NCBI RefSeq assembly: GCF_003813865.1
Contig: NZ_RMVG01000013.1
Span: forward strand, 81,773-145,772
DNA: 64,000 nucleotides
Direction: 5' to 3'
Origin: Candidatus Pantoea deserta
GTDB lineage: Bacteria; Pseudomonadota; Gammaproteobacteria; Enterobacterales; Enterobacteriaceae
The notes below the pieces were generated by a model. That model searched no databases. It saw nothing but the letters and a program-made list of their open reading frames with translations, and was not told where the DNA came from. Of the stretch, positions 26,155-37,123 are shown one piece after another. Position numbers and translations under genes: made by a program. Every line of letters starts with the position of its first letter. Position 1 is the stretch's first letter.

Positions 26155-26783
26155 GCCTGCTGTTCCAGCCAGCGCGTCAGCGTGGCTTTAATGGCCTGCG
26201 TTACGCGGTCAAGCGACTGCGTGGCGTCGATAGTCAGGATTGTGCTGTCTTCAGCCGCCAGCGCAAGATAACGTTCCCGCGTGCGCTCAAAGAAACGCAG
26301 CGACTCCTGCTCAATACGATCCAGCTCGCCGCGCGCGCGGGCGCGCTGTAACCCAATCTCCGGCGTCACATCGAGATAGAGCGTCAGGTCGGGACAGAAG
26401 TCGCCCAGCACGGCGTCGCGCAAGGTGCGCATCAGCGCGCTGTCCAGCCCGCGTCCGCCGCCCTGATACGCCTGCGAGGAGAGATCGTGACGATCGCCAA
26501 TCACCCAGGCGCCGCGCGCCAGCGCAGGCTTGATGACGGTGTCCACCAGCTGGACGCGCGCGGCATAGAGCATCAGCAGCTCCGCCTTAGCGGTGACCTG
26601 CTCCCCTTCAATGCCCTGCTTTACCAGTACGCGCAGCTGCTCCGCCAGCGGCGTGCCGCCTGGCTCGCGGGTAAAAACCATCTCCTCGATCCCCTGCTCA
26701 CGCAGCGTGGCGACCACGGCGTCGCGCGCGGTGGTTTTTCCGGCCCCTTCCAGACCTTCAATGACGATAAACTTACTTTTCAT
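26151..26783 (-). CDS. tmk: Thymidylate kinase
   Basis: Tmk makes dTDP from dTMP. The 210-residue protein has the P-loop GLEGAGKTT at residues 9-17, the DR(Y/H) motif [19 protein letters not shown] and a lid region with arginines ([14 protein letters not shown]). The gene overlaps the 3' end of mltG by 11 bases and holB by 4. Confidence 0.97.
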   Translation of the reverse strand: MKSKFIVIEGLEGAGKTTARDAVVATLREQGIEEMVFTREPGGTPLAEQLRVLVKQGIEGEQVTAKAELLMLYAARVQLVDTVIKPALARGAWVIGDRHDLSSQAYQGGGRGLDSALMRTLRDAVLGDFCPDLTLYLDVTPEIGLQRARARGELDRIEQESLRFFERTRERYLALAAEDSTILTIDATQSLDRVTQAIKATLTRWLEQQA

Positions 26784-27792
26784 CTTTTTCCTTCAGCGCC
26801 TGACGGTAAAGCTGCACGGCCCGGTTATGACTGGCAAGATTAGTGGTAAAGGTATGGCCGCCTTTTCCGTCGGCAACAAAATAGAGGTAATCCGTTTTTT
26901 CAGGATGCGCGGCGGCCTCCAGCGAGGCTCTGCCCGGCACGGCGATTGGACCTGGCGGTAAGCCGCTAATGGTATAGGTATTGTAATCGGTTGGCGTCTC
27001 AAGGTCTTTACGCGTCAGCACGCCGCTATATTTGTCGCCCATGCCATAGATCACGGTAGGATCGGTTTGCAGCTTCATGCCGGTGCGTAAGCGATTGATA
27101 AACACCGAAGCGACGCGGGCGCGCTCGGCGCTGACCGCGGTCTCTTTTTCAATAATCGAGGCCATCGTCACCATTTCCTGCGGATTCTTATAGGGCAGAT
27201 GGTCCATCCGCCCCTGCCAGATCTTCTCCACCAGCGCCGTCATGCGGCTATGGGCGCGCTGCAATATCGCCATATCGGTGGTATTTGCGGTATAGAGCCA
27301 GGTGTCCGGATAGAAACTGCCCTCAAGCATGCGCGGCTCGATATTCAGCGCCGCCGCCAGCGTCTCGACGCTGTCGTCTTTCAACGTGTGTCTGATATAG
27401 GGCGCGGAACGGAGTTCAGCCAGCCATTCGCTCAGCCGCTGCCCTTCCACCAGCCTGAGCGGAAACTGCGCCTCTTTGCCGCTGGCAAGCAGCTCAAGCA
27501 GCGCGCGCACCGTCATGCCCTTCTCCAGCCGATAGGTGCCCGCTTTGAAGCGGGCCAGCTCAGGCTCTAGCTTGAGCAGCGGGCCGAACCAGATGCTCTG
27601 TGGGATCAGATGCTGGCTCTCCAGCTGCGCTTCCAGCACGACACGGCCGGTGCCGGCAGGCAAGGTGTAGAGGGTTTGCTGGTCAATGGGTAACGGCGTT
27701 GCGGCAAAGCGCTTGATCTGCCAGTAACTAAAGATCGCCGCAAGGATCGCTATCACCGTGGCGACGATGAGAAAGGTTTTAATTCGACTCAT
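26773..27792 (-). CDS. mltG: MltG, endolytic murein transglycosylase
   Basis: MltG cuts nascent glycan strands and so limits their length. The 339-residue protein has one N-terminal membrane helix (residues 6-25). The YceG/LytG domain has the catalytic glutamate in [10 protein letters not shown], and [16 protein letters not shown] and [14 protein letters not shown] follow near the C-terminus. I chose the ATG at 27790-27792, which overlaps the pabC stop as ATGA; a start seven codons upstream lies inside pabC. Confidence 0.95.
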   Translation of the reverse strand: MSRIKTFLIVATVIAILAAIFSYWQIKRFAATPLPIDQQTLYTLPAGTGRVVLEAQLESQHLIPQSIWFGPLLKLEPELARFKAGTYRLEKGMTVRALLELLASGKEAQFPLRLVEGQRLSEWLAELRSAPYIRHTLKDDSVETLAAALNIEPRMLEGSFYPDTWLYTANTTDMAILQRAHSRMTALVEKIWQGRMDHLPYKNPQEMVTMASIIEKETAVSAERARVASVFINRLRTGMKLQTDPTVIYGMGDKYSGVLTRKDLETPTDYNTYTISGLPPGPIAVPGRASLEAAAHPEKTDYLYFVADGKGGHTFTTNLASHNRAVQLYRQALKEKDEK

Positions 27793-28601
27793 TTTGCTTC
27801 CATAAAATAACAACTGTCCTGTAACCAGTGACAGAGCTGGCGATCGCTGAACGATCGGCTATCTATCTGCCGCACCGGCAAGACCGGCATCAGCGCATTG
27901 CAGATAACCACCTCGTCGGCCGCGAGCAGCTGCACGGGTTTAGCTCGTACCACGTGACAAACCTGGCCCGCCGCCGCTATCTGCGCCATCAGATAACGCC
28001 GCATTATGCCGTCCACGCCTGAGGCCGTCAGATCGGGCGTAAAAATACGTTCGCCCTGTCGCCAGAATAAATTGGCCGCACAGCATTCCACCACGTAGCC
28101 CGCAGTGTCAAGCACCAGCGCCTCGTCAGCTTCGCTCTGGTCGAGATGTGCGCGGATTAGCACCTGCTCCAGACGGTTCAGATGCTTAATCCCCGCCAGT
28201 AAAGGGTTCTGCGCCAGCGGGACAGGACTGGTTTCCAGCCTGACGCCCTGCTGTTGCAGCGCCTGATAGTGCTGCGGCCAGGGGGAGACAGAGACAATTC
28301 GCGTCGCGCAATGAATGCCCTGGCGACTGTAGCCGCGGCCGCCGGAACCGGCGCTGATAATCACCTTTAACACCGCCTCGACTTGCAGCTCAGCGGCGGC
28401 GCGCATTTCGCTTTCCAGCCGAGTCCAGTCGACACCGGGCATCATCAGCCGCGCGCAGCCCTCGCGCAGGCGTTGCAGATGCGCGTCCAGCAGCAGAATC
28501 TGGCCGTTGCGTACCGCCGCCGTGGTAAAGCAGCCATCGCCGAACTGGGTCGCGCGATCGCTGGCGGCCAGCGACGTCTGCTCAACTCCGTTAATCCACA
28601 T
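27789..28601 (-). CDS. pabC: Aminodeoxychorismate lyase PabC
   Basis: PabC releases p-aminobenzoate and pyruvate from 4-amino-4-deoxychorismate in folate synthesis. The 270-residue PLP enzyme of fold type IV has the lysine that binds PLP in [16 protein letters not shown] and the conserved N-terminal [16 protein letters not shown]. It heads the operon pabC-mltG-tmk-holB-ycfH and is separated from fabF by a terminator. Confidence 0.95.
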   Translation of the reverse strand: MWINGVEQTSLAASDRATQFGDGCFTTAAVRNGQILLLDAHLQRLREGCARLMMPGVDWTRLESEMRAAAELQVEAVLKVIISAGSGGRGYSRQGIHCATRIVSVSPWPQHYQALQQQGVRLETSPVPLAQNPLLAGIKHLNRLEQVLIRAHLDQSEADEALVLDTAGYVVECCAANLFWRQGERIFTPDLTASGVDGIMRRYLMAQIAAAGQVCHVVRAKPVQLLAADEVVICNALMPVLPVRQIDSRSFSDRQLCHWLQDSCYFMEAK

Positions 28602-28680
28602 AGCGCTCTCTCGCCGATAAAAGCGCTATGGTACCGCTTTATCGCAGCGGGATCTGTTTCCGGTTTTTTCCAGACAAAAA

Positions 28681-28702
28681 AAGGCCCGCATTTGCGGGCC
28701 TT
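28681..28702 (-). terminator. Terminator of fabF
   Basis: The stem AAGGCCCGC/GCGGGCCTT has an A-run on the left, so the minus-strand fabF transcript ends in a U-run. Confidence 0.85.
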
Positions 28703-28720
28703 CTGGCAGAACGTGAATAA

Positions 28721-29962
28721 TCAGACCTTACGGAAAATCAGCGAGCCGTTTGTGCCGCCAAAGCCGAAAGAGTTACACAGCGTGTACTCCAGATTGCTGA
28801 CCTGACGCGCCGTGTGCGGCACGAAGTCGAGATCGCAACCTTCGTCTGGATTGTCCAGGTTGATCGTCGGCGGAACGGCCTGGTCGCGCAGCGCCAGAAT
28901 CGAGTAGATCGATTCTACCGCGCCCGCCGCGCCCAGCAGGTGACCCGTCATGGACTTGGTGGAGCTGACCATCACGCTTTTAGCGGCGGCGCCGAAGACG
29001 GATTTCACCGCCTGCGCTTCCGCTTTGTCACCGGCTGGCGTGGAGGTGCCGTGCGCGTTGACGTAGCCAATCTGCTCCGGCGACAGCTGAGCGTCGCGCA
29101 GTGCGTTTTCCATCGACTGCGCCGCGCCCGCGCCGTTTTCCGGCGGCGACGTCATATGGTAGGCATCGCTGCTCATGCCAAAGCCGACAATTTCCGCGTA
29201 GATTTTCGCACCGCGTTTTTTGGCGTGCTCGTACTCTTCCAGCACGATAATGCCCGCGCCGTCGCCCAGTACGAAACCATCACGATCTTTATCCCACGGA
29301 CGGCTGGCCGCCTGCGGATTATCGTTACGGGTCGAGAGCGCGCGCGCCGCGCCGAAACCGCCGACACCCAGTGGGGTACTGGCCTTTTCCGCGCCGCCCG
29401 CCAGCATCACGTCAGCATCGTTATAGGCGATGATGCGCGCCGCATGGCCGATGTTGTGCACGCCTGAGGTACAGGCCGTTGCGATAGAGATGCTGGGACC
29501 TTTCATTCCGTACATAATCGTCAGATGACCCGCGATCATGTTCACAATGGTGGAAGGCACAAAGAACGGACTGATTTTGCGCGGACCGCCATTGACCAGC
29601 GAAGTATGGTTCTCTTCAATCAGACCCAGTCCGCCGATGCCGGAACCAATCGCCGCGCCGATGCGGGCAGCGTTTTCATCGGTGACAACCAGTCCCGAAT
29701 CCTGCATAGCCTGCACGCCGGCAACGATGCCGTATTGAATGAAGTCATCCATTTTGCGCTGATCTTTGCGCGAGATGATTTCATCACAATTAAAATCTCT
29801 TACGATGCCAGCAAAGCGCGTTGCATAGGCACTCGTATCAAAATGGTCGATCAGGTTAATGCCGCTCTGACCGGCAAGGAGAGCACTCCAGGTAGACTCT
29901 ACGGTTTTGCCGACAGGAGACAACATGCCAAGACCGGTCACAACTACACGACGCTTAGACAC
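28721..29962 (-). CDS. fabF: 3-oxoacyl-ACP synthase II FabF
   Basis: FabF (KAS II) elongates fatty acids and sets the temperature response of cis-vaccenate. The 413-residue protein has the catalytic cysteine in [12 protein letters not shown] and the histidines in [16 protein letters not shown] and [14 protein letters not shown] chose the GTG at 29960-29962 (protein starts [14 protein letters not shown]), which agrees with E. coli and has GGAGGAC upstream; a longer frame to the right is not supported. It is separated from acpP by 84 bases. Confidence 0.97.
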   Translation of the reverse strand: MSKRRVVVTGLGMLSPVGKTVESTWSALLAGQSGINLIDHFDTSAYATRFAGIVRDFNCDEIISRKDQRKMDDFIQYGIVAGVQAMQDSGLVVTDENAARIGAAIGSGIGGLGLIEENHTSLVNGGPRKISPFFVPSTIVNMIAGHLTIMYGMKGPSISIATACTSGVHNIGHAARIIAYNDADVMLAGGAEKASTPLGVGGFGAARALSTRNDNPQAASRPWDKDRDGFVLGDGAGIIVLEEYEHAKKRGAKIYAEIVGFGMSSDAYHMTSPPENGAGAAQSMENALRDAQLSPEQIGYVNAHGTSTPAGDKAEAQAVKSVFGAAAKSVMVSSTKSMTGHLLGAAGAVESIYSILALRDQAVPPTINLDNPDEGCDLDFVPHTARQVSNLEYTLCNSFGFGGTNGSLIFRKV

Positions 29963-30046
29963 GTTCGTCCTCCAGGGAGGGGAAATAAAAACTCTGTGGG
30001 ACAAGCATAAAACTCAGGCGGTCGAGCGACCGCCTGAAGATATTCA

Positions 30047-30283
30047 TTAGCCTTGGTGGCTATTGATGTAGTCGATCGCTGCCTGAACGGTAGTGATTTT
30101 CTCAGCTTCTTCGTCTGGAATTTCAGTATCAAACTCTTCTTCCAGAGCCATTACCAGCTCAACGGTGTCAAGAGAATCAGCACCCAGGTCTTCAACGAAA
30201 GATGCAGAGTTAGTTACTTCGTCCTCTTTCACACCCAGCTGCTCAGCAATGATTTTCTTAACGCGTTGTTCGATATCGCTCAT
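30047..30283 (-). CDS. acpP: Acyl carrier protein
   Basis: The 78-residue acidic protein is the carrier of growing acyl chains. The phosphopantetheine-attachment serine is in [18 protein letters not shown]. The sequence is almost identical to E. coli AcpP and codon use is strongly biased, as expected for a very highly expressed gene. A 153-base gap to fabG should carry its own strong promoter. Confidence 0.99.
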   Translation of the reverse strand: MSDIEQRVKKIIAEQLGVKEDEVTNSASFVEDLGADSLDTVELVMALEEEFDTEIPDEEAEKITTVQAAIDYINSHQG

Positions 30284-30436
30284 ACTATTTAATTTCCTAT
30301 CAAAACTCGCTTTCGCGATGGTTTTCGTAGTGTATAAAATGTTGAAAAAGATGCAACAAAATCCCGGCTGGTCGAACCACGATTTTACGCTATTTTGCGG
30401 TTTTTACCGCAAATAATGCAAATGATTTCGTGAATA

Positions 30437-31171
30437 TCAGACCATGTACATGCCGCCATTGACGTGCAGCGTCTCACCCGTGATGTAGGCTGCTTCGTCA
30501 GAGGCTAAGAATGCTACAGCATTGGCGATTTCCTGCGCGTCGCCTAAACGACCTGCGGGAACCTGCGTCAAAATGCCGGAACGTTGATCTTCGCTCAGTG
30601 CACGCGTCATGTCCGTCTCAATAAAGCCCGGAGCCACGACGTTTACGGTAATGCCACGTGACGCGACTTCCCGCGCCAGTGATTTGCTAAAGCCAATCAA
30701 ACCCGCTTTGGCTGCCGCGTAGTTTGCCTGACCCGCATTGCCCATGGTGCCGACAACGGAACCAATGGTAATGATACGGCCTACGCGCTTTTTCATCATG
30801 GCGCGCATAACCGCCTTAGAAAGGCGGAAAACAGACGTCAGGTTGGTATCAAGGATATCCGCCCATTCGTCGTCTTTCATGCGCATCAACAGATTGTCAC
30901 GCGTAATGCCTGCATTATTGACCAAAATGTCTACTTCGCCAAATTCTGCGCGAACCTTCTCCAGCACGCTGTCGATCGATGCGGGATCGGTCACATTCAA
31001 CAGCAGACCTTTGCCGTTATCGCCAAGGTAAGCGCTGATAGCGTCTGCGCCGCTTTCGCTGGTGGCGGTGCCCACCACTTTCGCGCCGCGCGCGACCAGC
31101 GTCTCTGCAATCGCGCGACCAATACCGCGGCTCGCGCCGGTTACCAGCGCAACTTTACCTTCAAAGCTCAT
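30437..31171 (-). CDS. fabG: 3-oxoacyl-ACP reductase FabG
   Basis: FabG reduces 3-oxoacyl-ACP with NADPH. The 244-residue short-chain dehydrogenase has the cofactor motif GASRGIGRAIAE, NNAGITRDNLLMRM and the catalytic serine, tyrosine and lysine in GSVVGTMGNAGQANYAAAKAG. The ATG at 31169-31171 (MSFEGKVAL) follows AGAGGAATAAC and agrees with E. coli; a start eight codons earlier overlaps fabD. Confidence 0.98.
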   Translation of the reverse strand: MSFEGKVALVTGASRGIGRAIAETLVARGAKVVGTATSESGADAISAYLGDNGKGLLLNVTDPASIDSVLEKVRAEFGEVDILVNNAGITRDNLLMRMKDDEWADILDTNLTSVFRLSKAVMRAMMKKRVGRIITIGSVVGTMGNAGQANYAAAKAGLIGFSKSLAREVASRGITVNVVAPGFIETDMTRALSEDQRSGILTQVPAGRLGDAQEIANAVAFLASDEAAYITGETLHVNGGMYMV

Positions 31172-31181
31172 GTTATTCCTC

Positions 31182-32114
31182 TTATTCCTGTTCAAGGGCC
31201 GCAGCCAGCGACGTCGGATCGTTAACCGCCGCTGCCGTCAGGCTATCCACAATGCGTTTGGTCAGACCCGTCAGCACTTTGCCCGGTCCCATCTCCAGCA
31301 GATGCGTGACGCCCTGCGACGCCATAAATTCCACGCTCTCGGTCCAGCGAACCGGGCTGTAGAGCTGACGCACCAGCGCGTGGCGGATGGCCGCCGCATC
31401 GCTTTCGCACTTCACGTCGACGTTATTGACCACCGGCACCGCTGGCGCGTTGAAGGTGATGTTCTCCAGCGCGACCGCCAGCTTATCGGCGGCAGGCTTC
31501 ATCAGCGCACAGTGCGAAGGAACGCTGACCGGCAGCGGCAGCGCGCGCTTCGCGCCTGCGGCTTTACAGGCTGCGCCCGCGCGCTCAACGGCTTCTTTGT
31601 TGCCGGCGATGACCACCTGGCCTGGCGAATTAAAGTTCACCGGCGAGACCACCTGCCCTTGCGCGCTCTCTTCGCAGGCTTTGCCAATAGCGGCGTCGTC
31701 CAGACCGATAATCGCCTGCATCGCCCCGGTCCCTTCCGGTACGGCTTCCTGCATCAGTTTGCCGCGCAGTTCCACCAGTTTGATCGCATCGGCGAAGGCA
31801 ATCACGCCGGCGCAAACCAGCGCGGAGTACTCGCCAAGGCTGTGCCCGGCCATCAGCGTCGGCTGTTTGCCGCCCTGCTGCTGCCAGACGCGGTAAATCG
31901 CGACGGAGGCGGCCAGCAGCGCAGGCTGCGTCTGCCAGGTTTTATTCAGCTCTTCAGCCGGGCCGGCGCTGACCAGCTGCCACAAATCGTATCCCAGCGC
32001 GTCTGACGCTTCGCGGAAGGTCGCTTCCACCTGCGGATAAGTTGCAGCCAGCTCTGCCAGCATGCCAACGGTCTGGGAACCCTGACCGGGAAAAACAAAT
32101 GCAAATTGCGTCAT
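31182..32114 (-). CDS. fabD: Malonyl-CoA-ACP transacylase FabD
   Basis: FabD loads malonate onto ACP. The 310-residue protein has FVFPGQGSQTVGM at its start, the nucleophile in GHSLGEYSALVCAG and the partner histidine in VSVPSHCALMKPA. The ATG at 32112-32114 gives a protein of the family length (E. coli 309). It lies 10 bases from fabG and 16 from fabH. Confidence 0.97.
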   Translation of the reverse strand: MTQFAFVFPGQGSQTVGMLAELAATYPQVEATFREASDALGYDLWQLVSAGPAEELNKTWQTQPALLAASVAIYRVWQQQGGKQPTLMAGHSLGEYSALVCAGVIAFADAIKLVELRGKLMQEAVPEGTGAMQAIIGLDDAAIGKACEESAQGQVVSPVNFNSPGQVVIAGNKEAVERAGAACKAAGAKRALPLPVSVPSHCALMKPAADKLAVALENITFNAPAVPVVNNVDVKCESDAAAIRHALVRQLYSPVRWTESVEFMASQGVTHLLEMGPGKVLTGLTKRIVDSLTAAAVNDPTSLAAALEQE

Positions 32115-32130
32115 CTTCAGTTCCTGTGAA

Positions 32131-33084
32131 TCAAAAGCGAACCAGCGCGGAACCCCAGGTGAAACCACCACCAAAGGCTTCCAGCAGAATCAGTTGTCCG
32201 GGTTTGATACGGCCATCGCGTACCGCTTCATCCAGCGCGCTTGGCACCGACGCCGCAGAGGTATTGCCGTGACGGTCCAGCGTGACCACGACTTTGTCCA
32301 TGCCCATGCCGAGCTTTTTCGCCGTCGCGCTGATGATGCGCAGGTTGGCCTGATGCGGCACTAACCAGTCGAGCATTTCGCGGTCGAGATTGTTGGCCTG
32401 TAGGGTTTCGTCAACGATATGCGCCAGTTCAGTCACGGCGACCTTAAAGACTTCGTTGCCTGCCATGGTGAGATAAGCCGGTTCATCCTGCTGCGCGCGA
32501 TTCTGATAAGGCAGCGTCAGCAGCTGGCCGTAGCGGCCATCGGCGTGCAGATGGGTCGAAATGATGCCCTGCTCTTCGCTCGCGCCTAACACCACCGCGC
32601 CTGCGCCGTCACCAAACAGGATGATGGTGCCGCGATCGTTGGGATCGAGGGTGCGCGCCAGCACGTCTGAACCAATCACCAGCGCATGTTTCACCGCGCC
32701 ATTTTTGATGTACTGGTCCGCAACGCTTAACGCATAGGTAAAGCCAGCGCACGCGGCCGCGAGGTCGAAAGCGGCGCAGTCATTAATGCCCAGCATCTGC
32801 TGGATCATACAGGCCGAGCTGGGGAAAGCATGGCTGGATGAGGTGGTGGCGACGATAATCAGTCCGATGTCGCTGGCCGCTACGCCCGCCATCTCCAGCG
32901 CGCGCTGCGCCGCAGCGTGGCCCATGCTGGCAACGGTTTCATCCGGGGCAGCAATACGGCGCTCGCGAATACCGGTACGGGTTACAATCCACTCGTCCGA
33001 CGTCTCCACCATTTTTTCCAGATCCGCATTCGAGCGCACCTGTTCAGGCAAATAGCTGCCTGTACCGATAATTTTGGTAAACAT
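32131..33084 (-). CDS. fabH: 3-oxoacyl-ACP synthase III FabH
   Basis: FabH starts fatty-acid synthesis by condensing acetyl-CoA with malonyl-ACP. The 317-residue protein keeps the Cys-His-Asn triad: cysteine in [15 protein letters not shown], histidine in [11 protein letters not shown] and asparagine in [13 protein letters not shown]. Its start directly abuts the plsX stop. Confidence 0.98.
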   Translation of the reverse strand: MFTKIIGTGSYLPEQVRSNADLEKMVETSDEWIVTRTGIRERRIAAPDETVASMGHAAAQRALEMAGVAASDIGLIIVATTSSSHAFPSSACMIQQMLGINDCAAFDLAAACAGFTYALSVADQYIKNGAVKHALVIGSDVLARTLDPNDRGTIILFGDGAGAVVLGASEEQGIISTHLHADGRYGQLLTLPYQNRAQQDEPAYLTMAGNEVFKVAVTELAHIVDETLQANNLDREMLDWLVPHQANLRIISATAKKLGMGMDKVVVTLDRHGNTSAASVPSALDEAVRDGRIKPGQLILLEAFGGGFTWGSALVRF

Positions 33085-34125
33085 CTAGGCTTTGTCACTC
33101 CTGGCTAGTACAGCATCAAGGCGCGCGGCGATTCGTTCTGGAACCTGCCGTCGCACCGCCTGCTCTGCCTGTTCTATCGCCACGGCAAACGCGCGTTGAT
33201 TCGCCGCGCCGTGGCTTTTGATCACTGTTCCGCGCAATCCTAACAGACAAGCGCCATTATACTGGTCGGGGTTGAGATGCCCGAAGCGCTGCGCCAGACG
33301 TTTCTGAATCCAGCGTCCTAACAGCTTCAGCCACCATGACCGTTTTTTTCCTTCGCCTGACGATTTCAGCAGAGAAAGAAACATCCTTACCACGCCTTCC
33401 ATGGTTTTCAGCGTGACGTTTCCGACAAATCCGTCACACACCAGCACATCTGTTTTGCCGGTAAGCAGGTCGTTGCCTTCCACGTAACCTATATAGTTAA
33501 TCGAATCGGAGGCTTTTAGCGTGCTGGCTGCGCTGCGAATGCTTTCAAGGCCTTTGGTCTCTTCCTGGCCGATGTTAAGCAGGGCAACGCGCGGATTAGC
33601 GATGTCTAACACCTCTTCCGCCATGACGGCGCCCATTATCGCAAACTGCACCAGCATTTCACTGTCAGAGTCTACGTTGGCGCCTAAATCCAGCACCACC
33701 GTTTTGCCGCGCTGCTGGTGCGGCAGCACGGTCATTAACGCCGGGCGCTCAATGCCGTCCAGCGGTTTTAATAATAATTTCGCCAGCCCCATCAGAGCGC
33801 CGGTGTTACCGGCGCTGATACAGGCCTGCGCTCGCCCTTCTTTGACCAGCTCCAGCGCGATGCGCATTGAGCTGCCGCGACTGCTGCGGATCGCCTGCGA
33901 GGGCCGCGCATCACTTGCAATAACCGATTCCGCAGGAATGACCTGCAAACGCCCCAGTAAGGAGGAATCCGCTTTGGCAAGCAATGGAGTGATGTTGTCG
34001 GGAATGCCGACCAGAAGAAGACTGAGATGCGAATGAGAGGCCAGTGCCTGCAAAGCTGCAGGCACTGTCACGCAGGGACCGAAGTCCCCGCCCATGGCAT
34101 CAATTGCCAGGGTCAAACGTGTCAA
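33085..34125 (-). CDS. plsX: Phosphate acyltransferase PlsX
   Basis: PlsX makes acyl phosphate from acyl-ACP for phospholipid synthesis. The 346-residue protein starts [13 protein letters not shown], the family signature, and has [25 protein letters not shown] and [16 protein letters not shown] further on. It lies between rpmF and fabH as in E. coli. The C-terminus ([17 protein letters not shown]) resembles that of E. coli PlsX. Confidence 0.97.
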   Translation of the reverse strand: MTRLTLAIDAMGGDFGPCVTVPAALQALASHSHLSLLLVGIPDNITPLLAKADSSLLGRLQVIPAESVIASDARPSQAIRSSRGSSMRIALELVKEGRAQACISAGNTGALMGLAKLLLKPLDGIERPALMTVLPHQQRGKTVVLDLGANVDSDSEMLVQFAIMGAVMAEEVLDIANPRVALLNIGQEETKGLESIRSAASTLKASDSINYIGYVEGNDLLTGKTDVLVCDGFVGNVTLKTMEGVVRMFLSLLKSSGEGKKRSWWLKLLGRWIQKRLAQRFGHLNPDQYNGACLLGLRGTVIKSHGAANQRAFAVAIEQAEQAVRRQVPERIAARLDAVLARSDKA

Positions 34126-34150
34126 AGTATCACCTTGCTAAGCGCAAGTC

Positions 34151-34321
34151 TTACTTGGTGATAACCTTGCGACCGCGGTAGTAACCATCCGCAGTGATGT
34201 GGTGACGCAGATGCGTTTCGCCAGAAACTTTATCTACAGACAGAGTCGCGGTGGTCAGCGCATCGTGCGAACGACGCATACCACGCTTAGAACGGGTGGG
34301 TTTATTCTGTTGTACGGCCAT
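34151..34321 (-). CDS. rpmF: Ribosomal protein bL32
   Basis: The 56-residue basic protein reads [20 protein letters not shown] and ends RGRKVITK, an almost exact match to E. coli L32. It is a short gene found by reading the minus strand between yceD and plsX. In E. coli rpmF is cotranscribed with yceD and the plsX-fab genes, which links ribosome and membrane synthesis; the 14-base gap to yceD and 25-base gap to plsX suggest the same here. Confidence 0.97.
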   Translation of the reverse strand: MAVQQNKPTRSKRGMRRSHDALTTATLSVDKVSGETHLRHHITADGYYRGRKVITK

Positions 34322-34335
34322 GGACCTTACTCCTA

Positions 34336-34857
34336 TTACTTACGCTTTAAACTGGCTAATACGGCAAATGGGTTTGGTTTTTCCGCCTCTTCAGGCAATT
34401 TGCCAAAGACCATGTCCGCCTCGGACACTTCACAGTGTTCAGAATCATGCACCGGAACGACCGGCAGGGCGAGAATGATTTCATCCTCGATCACCGCCAG
34501 CAGATCGATTTCGCCAAAATCATCGACATCGATCGGCTCGTAGGCTTCCGGCAGTGCATCAGCCTGTTCATCCGTAGAGACAGGACTGAAGCAATAGCTT
34601 ACGTGGACAGCATGAGGAAATGGCTGGTTGCAGCGCTGACAGCGTAATGTCACCTGCACGTCCGCGGTACCTTGCAGTACGGCGAGGCGCTGGCTGTCAA
34701 CCGCAAACGACATGGCACATTCCACGTCACTGTCCACACTAACAACTGATTCGGCTACGCGCTCCACCTGTTCAGGGGTGTAAACGCCCTGATAATCGAG
34801 GCGTTTCTGAGCGGCGCGGACCGGATCCAGCGTCAGGGGTAATTTTACCTTTTGCAT
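34336..34857 (-). CDS. yceD: YceD, 23S rRNA accumulation protein
   Basis: The 173-residue DUF177 protein has the paired cysteines [10 protein letters not shown] near residue 75. It has an acidic middle ([30 protein letters not shown] split over the domain) and the family end segment [12 protein letters not shown]. In E. coli YceD supports 23S rRNA accumulation. It is the first gene of the yceD-rpmF-plsX-fab cluster and is divergent from yceF. Confidence 0.94.
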   Translation of the reverse strand: MQKVKLPLTLDPVRAAQKRLDYQGVYTPEQVERVAESVVSVDSDVECAMSFAVDSQRLAVLQGTADVQVTLRCQRCNQPFPHAVHVSYCFSPVSTDEQADALPEAYEPIDVDDFGEIDLLAVIEDEIILALPVVPVHDSEHCEVSEADMVFGKLPEEAEKPNPFAVLASLKRK

Positions 34858-34997
34858 AGGGCGCGCATATTAACTTTGTAACGTCATAGAGTCAAAGAAA
34901 AAGGCCGTGTAACAGCATCTTTCACCAGTTATTCGCATCCAGTGCGGCGCACAGTTTAAAATGAGTGTCACCAATTCGCCATTATTATTGTGAAAAA

Positions 34998-35582
34998 ATG
35001 CCTGTCTCTATTCTTTTAGCTTCAACCTCGCCTTTCCGCCAGGCGTTATTAGGCAAGCTTGGCCTGCCTTTTATTACCGCCGCGCCAGAGGTCGATGAAA
35101 CGCCGCTGGTCGGCGAAGATGCCGAAACGCTGGTGACGCGGCTGGCGGCGGCTAAAGCGCAGGCGCTGGCCGCCCGCTATCCCGACCACTGGATTATCGG
35201 TTCGGATCAGGTCTGCGTGCTGGACGGGGCGATTACCGGCAAGCCGCACACGCCCGCGCGCGCCTTTGCGCAGCTGCGTCAGGCGAGCGGCAAGGCGATA
35301 ACCTTCTATACCGGATTAGCCCTTTACCATGGGCGCAGCCAGCGGCTGATGCAGTGCTGCGAACCCTTTAAGGTGCACTTCCGCGATCTCAGCGACGAGG
35401 AGATCCGCGCCTATATAGAGAAAGAGCAGCCTCTACAGTGCGCAGGGAGTTTTAAAAGCGAAGGGCTGGGAATTTGCCTGTTCGAACGGCTGGAGGGACG
35501 CGATCCCAATACGCTGGTGGGGCTGCCGCTGATTGCGCTTAACGCCATGCTGCGAACGGTCGGCATTAACCCGCTGGGATAA
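34998..35582 (+). CDS. yceF: YceF, Maf-type m7GTP pyrophosphatase
   Basis: YceF hydrolyses 7-methyl-GTP and related altered nucleotides, a house-cleaning activity. The 194-residue protein has the Maf signature [17 protein letters not shown] near the start, [22 protein letters not shown] and [14 protein letters not shown] [31 protein letters not shown]. The ATG at 34998 agrees with E. coli; an in-frame start 11 codons upstream lacks support. Confidence 0.95.
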   Translation: MPVSILLASTSPFRQALLGKLGLPFITAAPEVDETPLVGEDAETLVTRLAAAKAQALAARYPDHWIIGSDQVCVLDGAITGKPHTPARAFAQLRQASGKAITFYTGLALYHGRSQRLMQCCEPFKVHFRDLSDEEIRAYIEKEQPLQCAGSFKSEGLGICLFERLEGRDPNTLVGLPLIALNAMLRTVGINPLG

Positions 35583-35595
35583 TGCCGACCTCAGA

Positions 35596-36552
35596 TTAGC
35601 GCGCCTGCTGACGCAGCGTTTTCAGACAGCGCTTCAGCTCGTCATCCAGCGGCGCTTCCAGACGCAGGATTTCGCCGCTGTTTGGATGGGTAAAGGTCAG
35701 CGCGGCGGCATGCAGAAACAGGCGGCGCAGCCCGGTGCCGGCCAGCTGGCTGTCAAATTCACGTTCGCCGTAGCGATCGTCGAAGGCGATAGGATGGCCG
35801 GCATGCAGCGTATGCACGCGAATCTGATGGGTGCGGCCGGTCACCGGACTCGCCTTCACCAGCGTAGCGAAGGCGAAACGCTCTTCGACCTTAAAACGCG
35901 TCTCGGAGGGCTTGCCTTCGCTGCTCACGCGCACCACGCGCTCGCCGCTTTGCAGAATGTTTTTCAGCAGCGGCGCCTGCACCACTTTGACATGCGACGG
36001 CCAGCTGCCGCGCACCAGCGCCAGATAATCCTTCTGCATCCCCTTCTCGCGCAGCTGTTCATGCAGCGAACGCAGCGCCGACCGTTTTTTCGCCACCAGC
36101 AGCAGACCTGAAGTGTCGCGATCGAGACGATGAACCAGTTCAAGGAAGCGCGCCTCAGGACGCAGCGCGCGCAGTCCTTCAATCACGCCGAAGCTCAGCC
36201 CGCTGCCGCCGTGCACTGCCGTGCCGGACGGCTTGTTCAGCACCAGAATATAGTCATCTTCATAAAGGATGGTGTCCGCCAGCGCGGCGACCTTCTCCAG
36301 CTTCGGCGAAACGGCCTGATCGTCGCGCTCGGCGACGCGCACCGGCGGAATCCGCACCTCATCGCCCGCTTCGAGCTTATATTCCGGTTTAATGCGTTTT
36401 TTATTTACCCGCACCTCGCCTTTACGCAGGATGCGATAAATCATGCTTTTCGGCACGCCCTTCAGCTGGGTGCGTAAAAAGTTATCAATGCGTTGACCGG
36501 CATTTTCAGCCGTGATGGCGACAAGTTGTACGCCAGGATTCTCTGTTTTCAT
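35596..36552 (-). CDS. rluC: RluC, 23S rRNA pseudouridine synthase
   Basis: RluC makes pseudouridines 955, 2504 and 2580 of 23S rRNA. The 318-residue protein has an N-terminal S4 RNA-binding domain ([33 protein letters not shown] spans it) and the catalytic domain with [16 protein letters not shown], whose second aspartate is the nucleophile. It is divergent from rne, as in E. coli, and convergent with yceF. Confidence 0.97.
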   Translation of the reverse strand: MKTENPGVQLVAITAENAGQRIDNFLRTQLKGVPKSMIYRILRKGEVRVNKKRIKPEYKLEAGDEVRIPPVRVAERDDQAVSPKLEKVAALADTILYEDDYILVLNKPSGTAVHGGSGLSFGVIEGLRALRPEARFLELVHRLDRDTSGLLLVAKKRSALRSLHEQLREKGMQKDYLALVRGSWPSHVKVVQAPLLKNILQSGERVVRVSSEGKPSETRFKVEERFAFATLVKASPVTGRTHQIRVHTLHAGHPIAFDDRYGEREFDSQLAGTGLRRLFLHAAALTFTHPNSGEILRLEAPLDDELKRCLKTLRQQAR

Positions 36553-37123
36553 GGCGGCGATTCTAAATAGTGTCCTGTGATAGCGCCACCCCTTTTTCTG
36601 TGCTTAACTCTCCACGTGTCGCGCGCGAAAGCGCAGCGTGCGCTGGCTTTTTCAGCAGCCTGCTCATTCGTCCGACATATTAAGGTGTTAAGCATCACTA
36701 ATCTTCATCAGGCGGTAAAAGTCGCCTTGCTATCTGAAGCTTAGCAATGGAATAATGCTTAAGTTTCTTGCCTGAGATACTTCAGGCCAGAAAAAGAGCG
36801 AATTAGTCATTTTGCCGGATGAGACGGACACGCAGCAATGGCGTAAGACGTGATGTTCTTTCAGGCACTTAGCGGGCTGCGGGTTGCAGCCTGGACGGTA
36901 TTTTGAGATGCAGGAGATTTTAAATCTCTCTCAGGCATTTCAGCGCAACGGCGCTGTTTTTCCTTATGAAAAACAGGCCACCGACGTTATTTGCGCCCCT
37001 CGCGCAGTCGACAACCGGGAGGTTGACGTAAAGCACTTAGTCACGGGGCCATCGGTCAAAACTCGTCCAGGGTAACTATGCCCGCAGCTTTATCACTCAT
37101 GTGAGAATAACGAGTCAGAAACG
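36553..37123 (+). promoter_or_regulatory. rne promoter region and long autoregulatory 5' leader
   Basis: A 571-base gap precedes rne. In E. coli the rne mRNA has a leader of 361 nt whose hairpins are bound by RNase E for feedback control, so here it would begin near 36763. Seen in that stretch are the inverted repeats GAGATTT/AAATCTC (36914-36928) and CTGTTTTTC/GAAAAACAG (36954-36976), the latter with a CTTAT loop. No open frame of merit is present. The leader extent is inferred by analogy. Confidence 0.75.
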